From Streptomyces cavernae (GTDB lineage Bacteria > Actinomycetota > Actinomycetes > Streptomycetales > Streptomycetaceae), in assembly GCF_004023625.1 (NCBI RefSeq), contig NZ_RPDJ01000006.1:310001-374000 (forward strand): a stretch of 64,000 nt of DNA, read 5' to 3'. Position numbers and translations under genes: made by a program. Positions within the stretch are counted from its first letter, which is position 1. Each line of letters opens with the position of its first letter. Positions 16,333-25,527 of the stretch are shown here, one piece after another. Below the pieces are notes generated by a model. It was not told where the DNA came from. It saw nothing but the letters and a program-made list of their open reading frames with translations, and searched no databases.

Positions 16333-17831
16333 TGGCGCAGGTCCTCGAATTCAAGCTGCCGGACCTCGGCGAGGGGCTCACGGAGGCGGAGATCGTCCGC
16401 TGGCTGGTCCAGGTCGGCGATGTGGTCGCGGTCGACCAGCCGGTCGTCGAGGTCGAGACGGCCAAGGCGATGGTCGAGGTGCCCTGCCCGTACGGTGGCG
16501 TCGTCACGGCCCGCTACGGCGAGGAGGGCAGTGAACTTCCCGTGGGTGCACCGCTGCTGACGGTGGCGGTGGGTGCGCCTGCCCCGGCCGGTGAGGACGC
16601 CGGGTCGGGGAACGTGCTCGTGGGCTATGGCACGGGGGCCGCTCCCGCACGGCGCAGGCGGGTGCGACCGGGGGTCGTGGGGCTGCGCGCGCCGGGCCCG
16701 GGCGAACCGCCTTCGCCGGGAACGGGCGAACCGCGCTCGGCGGGGACGAGCGAACCGCGTTCGGCGGGGAGGAGCGATCCGCTTTCGCCGGGGAAGGGCG
16801 AGCACGAGTCCGCCCGCGCGGCCGGACGGCGGAGCCCCGACGGTCCAGTGCCGGTCATCTCGCCGCTCGTAAGGCGTCTGGCCCGGCAGTACGGGCTCGA
16901 CCTGAGGGAGCTGGCGGGGTCCGGGCCCGACGGGCTGATCCTGAGGGCAGACGTTGAGCACGCGGCGCACGCGACGCGGACGGTACCCGTCGCGGCTGCC
17001 CCCGCTGCCCCCGCCGTCCCCACGGCTCCGGCAACCCGGTCGGGCCCGGCTGTCGAGGCGGTCCCGGCGGTCCCGGTGGAACCGGTCCGACCGGTGTCAG
17101 CGCAGCCGGGTACCGTGCCCGTTGCCGGTGCGGCCGCCGGCGCGGGTACGCGGGTCCCTCTGCGCGGTATCCGGGGCGCCGTCGCCGACAAGCTCTCCCG
17201 CAGCCGGCGCGAGATCCCCGACGCCACCTGCTGGGTGGACGCCGACGCCACCGAACTGCTGCACGCGCGCGCGGCGATGAACGCCGCGGCGGGACCGAAG
17301 ATCCCGCTGATCGCGTTGCTGGCCCGGATCTGCACCGCGGCGCTGGCCCGGTACCCCGAGCTCAACGCGACGGTCGACACCGAGGCGCGTGAGATCGTCC
17401 GGCTGGACGCGGTGCATCTCGGGTTCGCCGCGCAGACCGATCGGGGGCTGCTGGTCCCGGTCGTCCGGGACGCGCACACGCGGCACGCGGAGTCGCTGGG
17501 CGCCGAGTTCGCGCGGCTCACCGAGGCGGCCCGGTCCGGAACGCTGACGCCCGGGGACCTCACGGGCGGCACCTTCACGCTGAACAACTACGGAGTGTTC
17601 GGTGTCGACGGCTCCACACCGGTCATCAACCACCCCGAGGCGGCCATGCTCGGCGTCGGTCGCATCGTCCCCAAGCCGTGGGTGCACCAGGGGGAGCTGG
17701 CGGTACGCCACGTCGTCCAGCTCTCGCTCACCTTCGACCACCGCGTGTGCGACGGCGGCACCGCCGGAGGGTTCCTGCGGTACGTGGCCGACTGCGTGGA
17801 ACAGCCGGCGGTGCTGCTGAGGACCCTGTAA
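16332..17831 (+). CDS. bkdC: Dihydrolipoamide acyltransferase E2 of branched-chain dehydrogenase
   Basis: The 499-residue E2 core. It has one lipoyl domain (residues 1-80, lipoylated lysine 45 in VETAKAMVEV), a peripheral subunit-binding domain (~176-212, ISPLVRRLARQYGLDLREL), a Pro/Ala linker and the catalytic acyltransferase domain ending in SLTFDHRVCDGG with its histidine near 470. The linker at ~122-158 carries four or five imperfect Ser/Glu/Pro/Gly repeats (EPRSAG, DPLSPG) that are not in the second E2 of this window. No E3 (lipoamide dehydrogenase) is here, so it must be supplied from elsewhere. A short hairpin CCCCCGAAGGGGG follows at 17841-17853. Confidence 0.92.
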   Translation: MAQVLEFKLPDLGEGLTEAEIVRWLVQVGDVVAVDQPVVEVETAKAMVEVPCPYGGVVTARYGEEGSELPVGAPLLTVAVGAPAPAGEDAGSGNVLVGYGTGAAPARRRRVRPGVVGLRAPGPGEPPSPGTGEPRSAGTSEPRSAGRSDPLSPGKGEHESARAAGRRSPDGPVPVISPLVRRLARQYGLDLRELAGSGPDGLILRADVEHAAHATRTVPVAAAPAAPAVPTAPATRSGPAVEAVPAVPVEPVRPVSAQPGTVPVAGAAAGAGTRVPLRGIRGAVADKLSRSRREIPDATCWVDADATELLHARAAMNAAAGPKIPLIALLARICTAALARYPELNATVDTEAREIVRLDAVHLGFAAQTDRGLLVPVVRDAHTRHAESLGAEFARLTEAARSGTLTPGDLTGGTFTLNNYGVFGVDGSTPVINHPEAAMLGVGRIVPKPWVHQGELAVRHVVQLSLTFDHRVCDGGTAGGFLRYVADCVEQPAVLLRTL

Positions 17832-17888
17832 CCCTTTGATCCCCCGAAGGGGGGTGGCAATGATCCGGCGGGCGCCCATACTCGGGGC

Positions 17889-18827
17889 ATGACCTCGTAC
17901 GACGCGATCGTGCTCGCCGGGGGCGCCGCACGGCGGCTGGGCGGGGTGGACAAGCCCGGGCTGAGTGTCGGCGGGCGGGCCCTGCTCGACCGGGTGCTGA
18001 CGGCCTGCGCCGGCGCGCACACCACCGTGGTGGTCGCCGACCCCAGGGTGACCGCGCGCCCGGTGGTCTGGGCGCGCGAGGATCCACCCGGCGGCGGGCC
18101 GTTGGCCGCGCTGGACGCCGGACTGCGCCGGACGACGGCCGAGCATGTCGTCGTGCTCTCCGCCGACCTGCCGTTTCTGGCGGAGAGCACAGTACGGCAC
18201 CTGCTGGACGCCCTCGGCCGGGCGAGCGCGACCACCACCGACACCGGTGTGGTGGCGCCGCGGGCGAGTGGCGCCCTTGCCGACGCGGCGGCGACGAACC
18301 GGGCAGGTTCGGACGGCGCGATGCTCACCGACCCCGACGGACGCGATCAGCCACTCGTGGCCGCGTACCGAGCGGACGCGCTGCGCCGTGAGCTGACGAG
18401 GCTGGGCGAGGAACACCACTCGCTCGCCGGACTGCCGCTGCGGCGGCTGGTCGGAGCGCTCGAACTCACGCGTGTCTGCGACCCCGTCGCGTCCTTCGAC
18501 TGCGACACCTGGGACGACATTGCAGCGGCCAGAGCGCGTATCAGGGAGCATGGGCACGTGTTGGATGAATGGATCTCCGCAGTCAAGGACGAGCTGGGCA
18601 TCGACCTCGACGTCGACATCAAGGCCCTGCTGGACGTCGCCCGCGACGCCGCGCACGGTGTCGCGCGTCCGGCCGCCCCGCTGACCACGTTCCTCGTCGG
18701 CTACGCGGCCGCGCGGGCGGGCGGCGGCCCCGAAGCGGTGGCCGAGGCCTCCCGCAAGGCGACCGCCCTCGCGCTGCGCTGGGCGGACGAGACGGCGGGG
18801 CCCGACACCGGTCCGGAGGCAGGATGA
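17889..18827 (+). CDS. mobA: MobA nucleotidyltransferase fused to DUF6457
   Basis: A 312-residue fusion. Residues 1-~215 are a MobA-like molybdenum-cofactor guanylyltransferase (LAGGAARRLGGVDKPGL near the start, LSADLPFL, and DCDTWDDI), which attaches GMP from GTP to molybdopterin. Residues ~220-300 match DUF6457 (LDEWISAVKDELGIDLDVD), a small helical domain usually linked to MobA and MoeA in actinobacteria. The ATG at 17889 has a weak RBS. The stop overlaps moeA (ATGA), so the two cofactor genes are coupled. It follows bkdC by 57 bp, possibly in the same transcript. Confidence 0.87.
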   Translation: MTSYDAIVLAGGAARRLGGVDKPGLSVGGRALLDRVLTACAGAHTTVVVADPRVTARPVVWAREDPPGGGPLAALDAGLRRTTAEHVVVLSADLPFLAESTVRHLLDALGRASATTTDTGVVAPRASGALADAAATNRAGSDGAMLTDPDGRDQPLVAAYRADALRRELTRLGEEHHSLAGLPLRRLVGALELTRVCDPVASFDCDTWDDIAAARARIREHGHVLDEWISAVKDELGIDLDVDIKALLDVARDAAHGVARPAAPLTTFLVGYAAARAGGGPEAVAEASRKATALALRWADETAGPDTGPEAG

Positions 18828-20287
18828 CCGCGACCCGCGGCACCCGGGGCGGCCATGACGCCGACGACCTCGACGTCGAGGAGGCCCTCGCCCTGGTACG
18901 GCCCGCCGCGTCCGTCCCGGTCGGCGATCAGGACCCTGAGGCCGGCTTGCCGGGGACACCGGCAGACGGCCCGGACCCCGCTCCCACGGACGCCCCGAGC
19001 GGCCCGCGGGAGTCCGGCCACGGCTCGGAGTCCGACCCCGTGTCCACCGAACGGGACGATGTGGCCCGGCGCAAGCACGCCCGTCACGCGGCCACCCCCT
19101 GGCCGGAGGCCCGGGCGATCGCCGAGCGGGCGGCCCGCTCGGTGCGCGCGCACGGTCCCGTCACCGTGCGCCTCGACGACGCCCTCGGCCTGGCCCTGGG
19201 CGCCCCTCTCACCGCCCTCACCGATCTGCCGTCCTTCGACACCTCGGCCATGGACGGCTGGGCCGTCGCCGGCCCCGGCCCCTGGGCCGTACGAGAGGAC
19301 GGGGTGCTGGCCGGGCATGCCGAGCCCGAACCGCTCGGCGACGGCGAGGCGGTACGGATCGCCACCGGGGCCCGTATCCCGCACGAGGCCACCGCCGTCC
19401 TGCGTTCCGAGCACGGGCACACCGACGATCTGGGGCGGCTGCACGCCACCCGTGAGGTCGTGCCGGGGCAGGACATCCGTCCGCGGGCCCAGGAGTGCCG
19501 GCGCGGCGACCAGCTGCTGCCCGCCGGTACGACGGTCACCCCGGCCGTGCTGGGACTCGCCTCGGCGGCCGGCTACGACACGGTGCAGGCCGTTCCCCGC
19601 CCGCGCGTCGACGTCCTCGTCCTCGGCGATGAACTGCTCACCGAAGGTCTGCCGCACGACGGGCTGATCCGGGACGCTCTCGGGCCGATGCTGCCCTCGT
19701 GGCTGCGGGCGCTCGGCGCGGAGGTCGTCGAGGTGCGCAGGCTGGGTGACGACGCGGCGGCCCTGTACGGGGCCGTGTCCAGCTCCGACGCGGATCTGAT
19801 CGTCACGACCGGCGGGACGGCGGCGGGGCCCGTCGACCATGTCCAGCCGACCCTGCGTCGCGTGGGCGCCGAACTCCTGGTGCACGGCGTCAAGGTGCGC
19901 CCGGGTCACCCCATGCTGCTGGCCCGCACCAGGGAGAACCAGCATCTTGTGGGCCTGCCGGGCAACCCCCTGGCCGCGGTCTCCGGGCTGCTCACGCTCG
20001 CCGAGCCGTTGCTGCGCACCCTCGCGGGCCGCCCGGCCCACGAGCCGGAGGCGCTGCCCGTGGAGGGCACGGTGCACGGGCATCCGCAGGACACCAGGTT
20101 GATCCCGGTCGCCGTACGGGCCGGCCGCGCCGTACCGCTGCACTACAACGGTCCGGCCATGCTCCGCGGTATCGCGGCGGCGGACGCGCTCGCGGTCGTC
20201 CCCCCGGGCGGCGCCCGGGCGGGGCAGGAGCTGGCACCTCTCCACCTGCCCTGGGCGCCGGCCGGGATCGGGGCGCCCGGCGCGTGA
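18824..20287 (+). CDS. moeA: Molybdopterin molybdotransferase MoeA
   Basis: A 487-residue protein inserting molybdate into adenylylated molybdopterin. After a ~75-residue acidic, Pro-rich extension come MoeA blocks: LPSFDTSAMDGWAV (substrate pocket), RIATGARIPHEATAVL, the MoCF-like domain VLGDELLTEG and VTTGGTAAGPVDHV, then HPMLLARTRENQHLVGLPGNP. The N-terminal extension is longer than in E. coli MoeA (411 residues). The ATG at 18824 overlaps the mobA stop. Together with mobA it covers late Mo-cofactor synthesis; early moaA-E genes are not here. Confidence 0.88.
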   Translation: MTATRGTRGGHDADDLDVEEALALVRPAASVPVGDQDPEAGLPGTPADGPDPAPTDAPSGPRESGHGSESDPVSTERDDVARRKHARHAATPWPEARAIAERAARSVRAHGPVTVRLDDALGLALGAPLTALTDLPSFDTSAMDGWAVAGPGPWAVREDGVLAGHAEPEPLGDGEAVRIATGARIPHEATAVLRSEHGHTDDLGRLHATREVVPGQDIRPRAQECRRGDQLLPAGTTVTPAVLGLASAAGYDTVQAVPRPRVDVLVLGDELLTEGLPHDGLIRDALGPMLPSWLRALGAEVVEVRRLGDDAAALYGAVSSSDADLIVTTGGTAAGPVDHVQPTLRRVGAELLVHGVKVRPGHPMLLARTRENQHLVGLPGNPLAAVSGLLTLAEPLLRTLAGRPAHEPEALPVEGTVHGHPQDTRLIPVAVRAGRAVPLHYNGPAMLRGIAAADALAVVPPGGARAGQELAPLHLPWAPAGIGAPGA

Positions 20288-20360
20288 ACGGCGGTGTGCC
20301 TCACATGAAGCGGCGGACACGGGACATACGGCGTGTCTGACGTGAACCAGAACGGGGAGT

Positions 20361-20374
20361 GTTTCACGTGAAAC
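20361..20374. promoter_or_regulatory. parS centromere-like site (ParB binding)
   Basis: GTTTCACGTGAAAC is a perfect 14-bp palindrome identical to the Streptomyces parS consensus. In Streptomyces most parS sites cluster around oriC and load ParB for chromosome segregation. Here the site overlaps the presumed GTG start codon (20368-20370) of the potassium channel gene, so bound ParB would sit on the translation start region of that gene. Confidence 0.88.
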
Positions 20375-21465
20375 TTCCGGGCCAGGACGCCATCGCCCGC
20401 CAGGCGGACGAGCGTTTGGTGACCCATCGGGTCCAGCTGCCCAGAAAGATCGTCGAGCGTCCGATACGGCAGGTCGGCAGACGGCTGGTGATGGCCTTGC
20501 TGGTGCTCGTCGCGACGGCGTTCATCGTCTACGCCGACCACGACGGCTACAAGGACAGTTCCGACGGCGGCGTCGACCTGCTCGACTCCTTCTACTACGC
20601 CACCGTCACCCTCTCCACCACCGGATACGGCGACATCACCCCGGTCAGCGACGCCGCCCGGCTCACCAATATCTTCGTCATCACGCCCCTGCGCGTGCTG
20701 TTCCTGATCATCCTGGTCGGCACCACTCTCGAGGTCCTCACGGAGCGCACCCGGGAGGAGTGGCGGCTGTCTCGCTGGAGGGCGACCTTGAGGGATCACA
20801 CCGTCGTTGTCGGGTTCGGGACCAAGGGTCGCTCGGCAATTCTGACCGTGTGCGCCACCGGGCTGAAGAAAGAGCAGGTCGTGGTCGTCGACCCCAGCTC
20901 GAAGGTGGTCGAGGCGGCGACGGCCGATGGGTACGCAGGGGTGGTCGGGGACGCGACCCGCAGTGATGTGCTGCTGCGGGCGGAGGTGCAGAAGGCCCGG
21001 CAGATCATCATCGCCACCCAGCGGGACGACACGGCCGTATTGGTCGCGCTGACCGCCCGGCAGCTCAACCGCGGGGCGAAGATCGTGGCCGCCGTGCGGG
21101 AGGAGGAGAACGCGCCGCTGCTCAAGCAGAGCGGGGCCGACGCCGTCATCACCAGCGCCAGCGCGGCCGGGCGGCTGCTCGGGCTGTCCGTGCTGAGCCC
21201 CGCCGCGGGCATGGTGATGGAGGACCTCATCCAGCAGGGCAGCGGGCTCGACATCGTCGAAAGGCCCGTCATAAAGGCCGAGGTGGGCAAGCGCGCTCGG
21301 GAGACGGAGGACCTGGTGGTGAGTGTCGTGCGCGGGCACCGGGTGCTCGGGTACGACGATCCGTCGATCGGGACCCTGCAGCTGACGGACCGTCTCATCA
21401 CCATCGTGCGGGCCACGCCGGGCACGAAGACGACGCCCGATCTGCGGCCCCTCCCGCACGACTGA
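20368..21465 (+). CDS. Two-TM potassium channel with TrkA-N (RCK) domain
   Basis: A 365-residue ion channel. TM1 (~34-50), pore helix and selectivity filter TTGYGD (84-89), and TM2 (~105-125, LRVLFLIILVGTTLEVL) are followed by an RCK/TrkA-N Rossmann domain (VVVGFGTKGRSAILTV, ~135-250) and a TrkA-C-like end. It conducts K+ across the cell membrane and is gated by a nucleotide or ion ligand. The GTG at 20368 follows GGGGAG by 8 nt; GTG 20359 in frame is the alternative. The start codon lies inside a parS palindrome. The unit stands alone and is convergent with the ABC transporter. Confidence 0.9.
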   Translation: MKLPGQDAIARQADERLVTHRVQLPRKIVERPIRQVGRRLVMALLVLVATAFIVYADHDGYKDSSDGGVDLLDSFYYATVTLSTTGYGDITPVSDAARLTNIFVITPLRVLFLIILVGTTLEVLTERTREEWRLSRWRATLRDHTVVVGFGTKGRSAILTVCATGLKKEQVVVVDPSSKVVEAATADGYAGVVGDATRSDVLLRAEVQKARQIIIATQRDDTAVLVALTARQLNRGAKIVAAVREEENAPLLKQSGADAVITSASAAGRLLGLSVLSPAAGMVMEDLIQQGSGLDIVERPVIKAEVGKRARETEDLVVSVVRGHRVLGYDDPSIGTLQLTDRLITIVRATPGTKTTPDLRPLPHD

Positions 21466-21498
21466 ACCACCGTCGCGGGAGAGGCCGCCCGCCCTCGG

Positions 21499-22347
21499 TC
21501 ACTTGCGGTTGTACAGCCGCATCGTCACCGGGCCGAAGACCAGCACGAACAGCCCGGCCCAGCCCAGCGACCAGGCGACCTCCGCCGTCGGCCAGTCACC
21601 CGCCATCAGACCGCGCACGGCGGACGCGAGATGGGTGATCGGACTGTTGTTGACGAAGGCCTGGAGCCAGCCCGGCATGGTCCTCGGGTCGACGAAGACG
21701 TTGGAGAGGAAGGTCAGCGGGAAGATCACCATCATGCTGACCCCCATCACCGACTTCTCGGTGCGCAGCAGCAGTCCGAACATCGTCCAGATCCACGAGA
21801 ACGCGAACGAGAAGGCGACCAGCAGCGCGATCCCGGCGAGCACGCCCACGATCCCGCCGTCCGGGCGGTAGCCCAGGATCAGGCCGACCGTCAGCATCAC
21901 GACGGACGCGATCGTGTAGCGCAGGGCGTCCCCCAGCAGATAGCCGACCATGGTCGACGGCCGCCAGATCGGCAGCGAACGGAAGCGGTCGAAGACACCC
22001 TTCTCGATGTCCGTGTTGACCGAGACGCCGGTGTACATCGTGATCATCACGACCGACATCACCAGGATCCCCGGCAGCAGGAACTGGATGTACTCCCTCG
22101 GCGACCCGGCCAGGGCGCCGCCGAAGAGGTAGGTGTACATCAGCACCATCATGATCGGGAACGCGGTGACGTCGAAGAGCTGTTCCGGGACGTGCTTGAT
22201 CTTGAGGATGGCCCGCCAGCCGAAGGTCAGCGACGCCGACAGGGCGCTGGGCCGCGGCGGCCGCTCCTTGGCGACGAGCAGCGCGGCCAGCGACTCGGCG
22301 CTGACGGGGGCGAGTTCCTTGCTCTCGGTGCTGGTCGCGGTGCTCAT
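21499..22347 (-). CDS. ABC-2 type transporter permease (DrrB-like)
   Basis: A 282-residue integral membrane protein with six hydrophobic helices (for example [39 protein letters not shown] and [19 protein letters not shown]) and the ABC2 membrane signature. It is the exporter partner of the ATPase overlapping it by 4 bp. DrrAB-type pairs export drugs, lipids or antibiotics; the substrate here is unknown. No regulator sits beside it. Confidence 0.88.
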   Translation of the reverse strand: MSTATSTESKELAPVSAESLAALLVAKERPPRPSALSASLTFGWRAILKIKHVPEQLFDVTAFPIMMVLMYTYLFGGALAGSPREYIQFLLPGILVMSVVMITMYTGVSVNTDIEKGVFDRFRSLPIWRPSTMVGYLLGDALRYTIASVVMLTVGLILGYRPDGGIVGVLAGIALLVAFSFAFSWIWTMFGLLLRTEKSVMGVSMMVIFPLTFLSNVFVDPRTMPGWLQAFVNNSPITHLASAVRGLMAGDWPTAEVAWSLGWAGLFVLVFGPVTMRLYNRK

Positions 22348-23384
22348 GCGGCCGCCTCGTCCTTCGTGTCGTGCCCGGCGGTGCCTGCGGCACCGTCGGT
22401 GTCGCGGGCCTGGGTGTCGTGTCCGGTGAGGGCGAGGAAGACCTCGTCCAGGCTGGGCTGTCCCAGCGAGAAGTTGTCGACGGTGATGCCGCTGCGGGCC
22501 AGCTCGGCGAGGGCGCGGGCGGCCTGCTCGGCGGCGCCCTGACCGTTCGCCGATCCCGTGCCGACGCGGGCCGTCAGGGCCACCGGATCGGGTTCCAGCT
22601 GCACGTCCGCGTCCAGGGCCAGCCGCAGCACCTCCCGCGCCTGCGGGCGCTGCTCCGGGTCCCGCAGCCGCAGATGGACGGAGCCGGCGCCGACGGAGGA
22701 CTTCAGCTCGCCCTTGGTCCCTTCGGCGATCACCTTGCCCCGGTCGATGACGGCGATCCGGGACGCCAGCTGGTCGGCCTCGTCGAGGTACTGCGTGGTC
22801 AGCAGCACGGTGGTGCCCTGGGCGACCACCGCGCGCACGATGTCCCAGACGTGGTTGCGGCTGCGCGGGTCGAGGCCGGTGGTCGGCTCGTCCAGGAAGA
22901 GCAGGTCGGGGGTGTTGAGGATGGACGCGGCGATGTCGATGCGGCGCCGCATGCCGCCCGAGTAGTGCTTGACCTGCTTGCCCGCGGCCTCGGTCAGCCC
23001 GAAGGCCTCCAGCAGCTGCTGTGCGCGCAGCTGCGCGGCGCGCTTGCCGTGGCCGAGGAGGCGGGCCAGCAGGACCAGGTTCTCGGTGCCGGTCAGGTCC
23101 TCGTCCACGGACGCGTACTGGCCGGTGAGGCTGACCCGGCTGCGCACCTGGTCCGCCTCGCGGACGACGTCGTGGCCGAAGACGTGCGCCTGGCCGCCGT
23201 CGGGGCGCAGCAGGGTGGCGAGCATCTTCACGGTGGTGGTCTTGCCCGCGCCGTTGGGGCCGAGGACGCCGTAGACCGTGCCGGCGGGCACGGAGAGGTC
23301 GACGCCGTCGACGGCCCGCGTCGTGCCGAAAGTCTTCACCAGGCCCGCGGTCTCGATCGCGAGCCCGGATGGGTGTGCACTCAT
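22344..23384 (-). CDS. ABC transporter ATP-binding protein (DrrA-like)
   Basis: A 346-residue ATPase with Walker [10 protein letters not shown] (residues 42-50), Q-loop, signature YSGGMRRR, Walker B LLFLDEP and a switch histidine replaced by Q within TTQYLDEAD, as in many DrrA proteins. The C-terminal extension (~245-320) ends with the DrrA-like [11 protein letters not shown] motif. It powers the permease encoded next. The ATG at 23384 is preceded by GGAAGGACTCC. It is the first gene of a two-gene operon read leftward from the repeat-rich gap. Confidence 0.9.
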   Translation of the reverse strand: MSAHPSGLAIETAGLVKTFGTTRAVDGVDLSVPAGTVYGVLGPNGAGKTTTVKMLATLLRPDGGQAHVFGHDVVREADQVRSRVSLTGQYASVDEDLTGTENLVLLARLLGHGKRAAQLRAQQLLEAFGLTEAAGKQVKHYSGGMRRRIDIAASILNTPDLLFLDEPTTGLDPRSRNHVWDIVRAVVAQGTTVLLTTQYLDEADQLASRIAVIDRGKVIAEGTKGELKSSVGAGSVHLRLRDPEQRPQAREVLRLALDADVQLEPDPVALTARVGTGSANGQGAAEQAARALAELARSGITVDNFSLGQPSLDEVFLALTGHDTQARDTDGAAGTAGHDTKDEAAA

Positions 23385-23866
23385 CTGTCGGAGTCCTTCC
23401 GCGTACGGGGGCTACGGAAGGCAGACCCCCAGGGGCGCGCAAACTCATCGTCAACGGTACGGAAAATCGGCTCGCGGTCACCTTCTTTACGGGAATGGGC
23501 CAGCTTGGCGCGAACCGGCTGAGGGGTCCTTGCACTATGAGCGTCCGATGAGGTCGCGTGGTCTGGTGCCGTGCATCGCAAGGCGCCGGAGAGCCCTGGA
23601 TGGGGGTGCCCCCTGTTCGAGCGGAGCCGAAAGCTTGGGGGAGGAGCTACCTGGGCTTTTCGGCAACGCGGCGATGGGGGTGCCCCCTGCTCGAGCGCAG
23701 CCGAGAGCTTGGGGGAGCGGTGCCAGGCCGCGCGACCCGGGCGGGCATAGTGCAAGGACCCCTGAGGCGGGGGGTACCTCGGCAAGGGCCCGTCCGGACC
23801 GTGGGCGGAAGCGGCCCGTGCAGGCCCCGCCGAGCCCGGATCCCATGAGGAGTAGCGTCCCTTTTC
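23385..23866. other. Repeat-rich intergenic region between ABC operon and quinone oxidoreductase
   Basis: This 482-bp gap has divergent promoters at its ends and a 242-bp inverted-repeat-bounded element in the middle (23522-23763). The less GC-rich segment 23440-23515 (ATCGTCAACGGTACGGAAAA region) probably holds the leftward ABC promoter. No gene is supported. Confidence 0.6.
23522..23763. repeat. 242-bp element with perfect 18-bp terminal inverted repeats
   Basis: AGGGGTCCTTGCACTATG at 23522-23539 is repeated as its exact reverse complement at 23746-23763. Inside are two 45-bp direct copies (23599-23643 and 23673-23717; 42 of 45 identical). Each copy can itself fold (GGGGGTGCCCCC and CTCGAG-rich arms). 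No transposase is encoded and no target duplication is evident at the flanks (ggctg / gaggc). It resembles a miniature inverted-repeat element or a dispersed intergenic stem-loop family common in Streptomyces. Confidence 0.75.
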
Positions 23867-24847
23867 ATGTACGCGATCACGATTCCCGAACCCGGTGGTC
23901 CCGAGGCGCTGGTGTGGGCCGAGGTCCCCGATCCGGTGCCCGGCGAGGGCGAAGTACTCGTCGACGTGGCGGCGAGCGCCGTCAACCGCGCCGATCTGCT
24001 GCAGCGGCAGGGCTTCTACGACCCGCCGCCCGGCGCTCCCCCGTACCCGGGCCTGGAGTGCTCGGGCCGGATCTCCGCGCTCGGCCCCGGGGTCTCCGGG
24101 TGGGACGTCGGCGACGAGGTCTGCGCGCTGCTCGCCGGTGGCGGTTACGCCGAGAAGGTCGCCGTCCCGGCCGGTCAGCTGCTGCCCGTGCCGGATGGCG
24201 TCCCGCTCACCCGGGCCGCGGCGCTGCCCGAGGTGGCCTGCACGGTCTGGTCGAACGTCTTCATGATCGCCCATCTGCGTCCGGGCGAGACCCTGCTCGT
24301 GCACGGCGGGGCCAGCGGCATCGGCACGATGGCGATCCAGCTGGCCAAGGCCGTCGGGGCGAAGGTCGCCGTCACCGCCGGCGGCAGGGAAAAGCTGGAG
24401 CGGTGCCGTGAGCTGGGCGCGGACGTGCTCATCGACTACCGCGAGCAGGACTTCGTCGAGGAGATGCGGCGGGCCACGGACGGGGCGGGCGCCGACGTGA
24501 TCCTCGACATCATCGGGGCCCGCTATCTGGAGCGGAACGTGAAGGCGCTCGCCGTCAACGGTCGGCTCGCGGTCATCGGTCTGCAGGGCGGGGTGAAGGG
24601 CGAGCTGAACCTCGGTGCGCTGCTGGCCAAGCGTGGCGCCATCACCGCCACCTCGCTGCGCGGGCGACCGCTCGGGGAGAAGGCGGCGATCGTCGCGGCG
24701 GTCCGCGAGCACGTGTGGCCGCTGATCACGGCCGGGCGGGTGCGGGCGGTCGTCGACCGGGAGGCGCCCATGCGGGAGGCGGCCGAGGGCCATCGGGTGC
24801 TGGAGGAGGGCGGGCACGTGGGGAAGGTGGTGCTGACTCTCGCCTGA
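23867..24847 (+). CDS. NAD(P)H-quinone oxidoreductase, zinc-free MDR family
   Basis: A 326-residue medium-chain dehydrogenase/reductase of the quinone oxidoreductase (PIG3-like) class. The N-terminal GroES-like domain contains ASAVNRADLLQRQGFYDPPPG; the Rossmann domain starts at VHGGASGIGTMAIQLAK. The zinc ligands of alcohol dehydrogenases are absent. It probably reduces quinones with NADPH, relieving redox stress. The ATG at 23867 has GAGGAG rather far upstream (about 15 nt). It stands alone. Confidence 0.9.
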   Translation: MYAITIPEPGGPEALVWAEVPDPVPGEGEVLVDVAASAVNRADLLQRQGFYDPPPGAPPYPGLECSGRISALGPGVSGWDVGDEVCALLAGGGYAEKVAVPAGQLLPVPDGVPLTRAAALPEVACTVWSNVFMIAHLRPGETLLVHGGASGIGTMAIQLAKAVGAKVAVTAGGREKLERCRELGADVLIDYREQDFVEEMRRATDGAGADVILDIIGARYLERNVKALAVNGRLAVIGLQGGVKGELNLGALLAKRGAITATSLRGRPLGEKAAIVAAVREHVWPLITAGRVRAVVDREAPMREAAEGHRVLEEGGHVGKVVLTLA

Positions 24848-24917
24848 ACGCGGTCCGCGGGTGCGGCGGAGAACCCCGACGGCCGGGTCAGCCGCGTGGT
24901 ACCCGTCGCAGGCGCGC

Positions 24918-25020
24918 CCGTGGGCCGGGGCCGGGGCAGGCGTGGGGTAAGCCGTGGGAGGTGCTCGTGGGCCGGGGCCGGACAGGCGTGGGGTAAGCCG
25001 TGGGAGGTGCTCGTGGGCCG
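24918..25020. repeat. 46-bp direct tandem repeat in the gap after the quinone oxidoreductase
   Basis: CAGGCGTGGGGTAAGCCGTG begins at 24937 and again at 24983 (period 46), with CGTGGGCCGGGGCCGG joining the copies and a partial third copy before the first. The repeat lies between convergent genes, so it has no obvious promoter role. Confidence 0.75.
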
Positions 25021-25031
25021 CTCGGGCCGGG

Positions 25032-25403
25032 TCAGCCGCGTCGTACCCGCAGGCCCACGAATGCCAGGCCCAGGCCCGCTCCGATGAGGATCAGTCCGCT
25101 GCCCAGCGGAAGCACCCGCAGGACCGGCTCGGTGGAGGCGGGCGGCAGGCCGCGGCCGGTGGGCAGTGCGGCGTCCCGGGAGGGGGCCACGGCGGGGGGC
25201 GCCTCGGCGGTGTAGGTCGGCACGGCCTCCGGTGGCGGGGGCTCGTTGCGTCCCGGGCGCTCACGTCCCTCCCCGTAGCGGCTTCCCGCGCGGGACGCGC
25301 CCTGGCCGGGGTCGGTGTCCGCCGCGTGGGCGGGGTGGACGGACGCGGCCGCCAGGACCAGCAGCAGGCAGGCGGTGCGCGGTGCGCGGAGCCACGGTGT
25401 CAC
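25032..25403 (-). CDS. Small secreted/membrane-anchored protein of unknown function
   Basis: A 123-residue protein from GTG 25403, chosen because GGGAGGAGG precedes it; longer readings into the upstream repeat have no RBS. A signal peptide (LLLVLAAASVHPAHA, cut near residue 27) is followed by a Pro/Glu/Gly-rich mature part (~28-95), one C-terminal transmembrane helix (LGSGLILIGAGLGLAFVGL) and the basic tail RVRRG. The layout suggests a cell-wall-spanning protein. No family is recognised. The upstream 250-bp gap contains 34-bp repeats. Confidence 0.7.
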   Translation of the reverse strand: MTPWLRAPRTACLLLVLAAASVHPAHAADTDPGQGASRAGSRYGEGRERPGRNEPPPPEAVPTYTAEAPPAVAPSRDAALPTGRGLPPASTEPVLRVLPLGSGLILIGAGLGLAFVGLRVRRG

Positions 25404-25459
25404 GTCGGCGACCTCCTCCCGGTGCGAGGAGCGAAAACGGAGCGGAGACGGACGAAGAC

Positions 25460-25527
25460 GGGGCGAAGACGGAGCGAAGAGCGAGGGGGAGGCGGGGCGA
25501 AGACGGAGCGAAGAGCGAGGGGGAGGC
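25460..25527. repeat. Perfect 34-bp tandem repeat upstream of PadR
   Basis: Two identical 34-bp units (25460-25493 and 25494-25527) are followed by degenerate GGCGAAGGCGAAG purine-rich sequence to about 25572. This strongly G/A-rich strand (GAAGACGGAGCGAAGAGCGA) lies in the divergent region between the small membrane protein and the PadR gene. Confidence 0.88.

Noticed and set aside
21499-23384. ABC exporter as part of an antibiotic cluster
   Set aside because: No biosynthetic, resistance or regulatory gene is adjacent; a housekeeping DrrAB-like pair is more likely.
23522-23763. Considered as an insertion sequence
   Set aside because: Only 242 bp, no transposase frame and no visible target duplication; kept as a repeat element.
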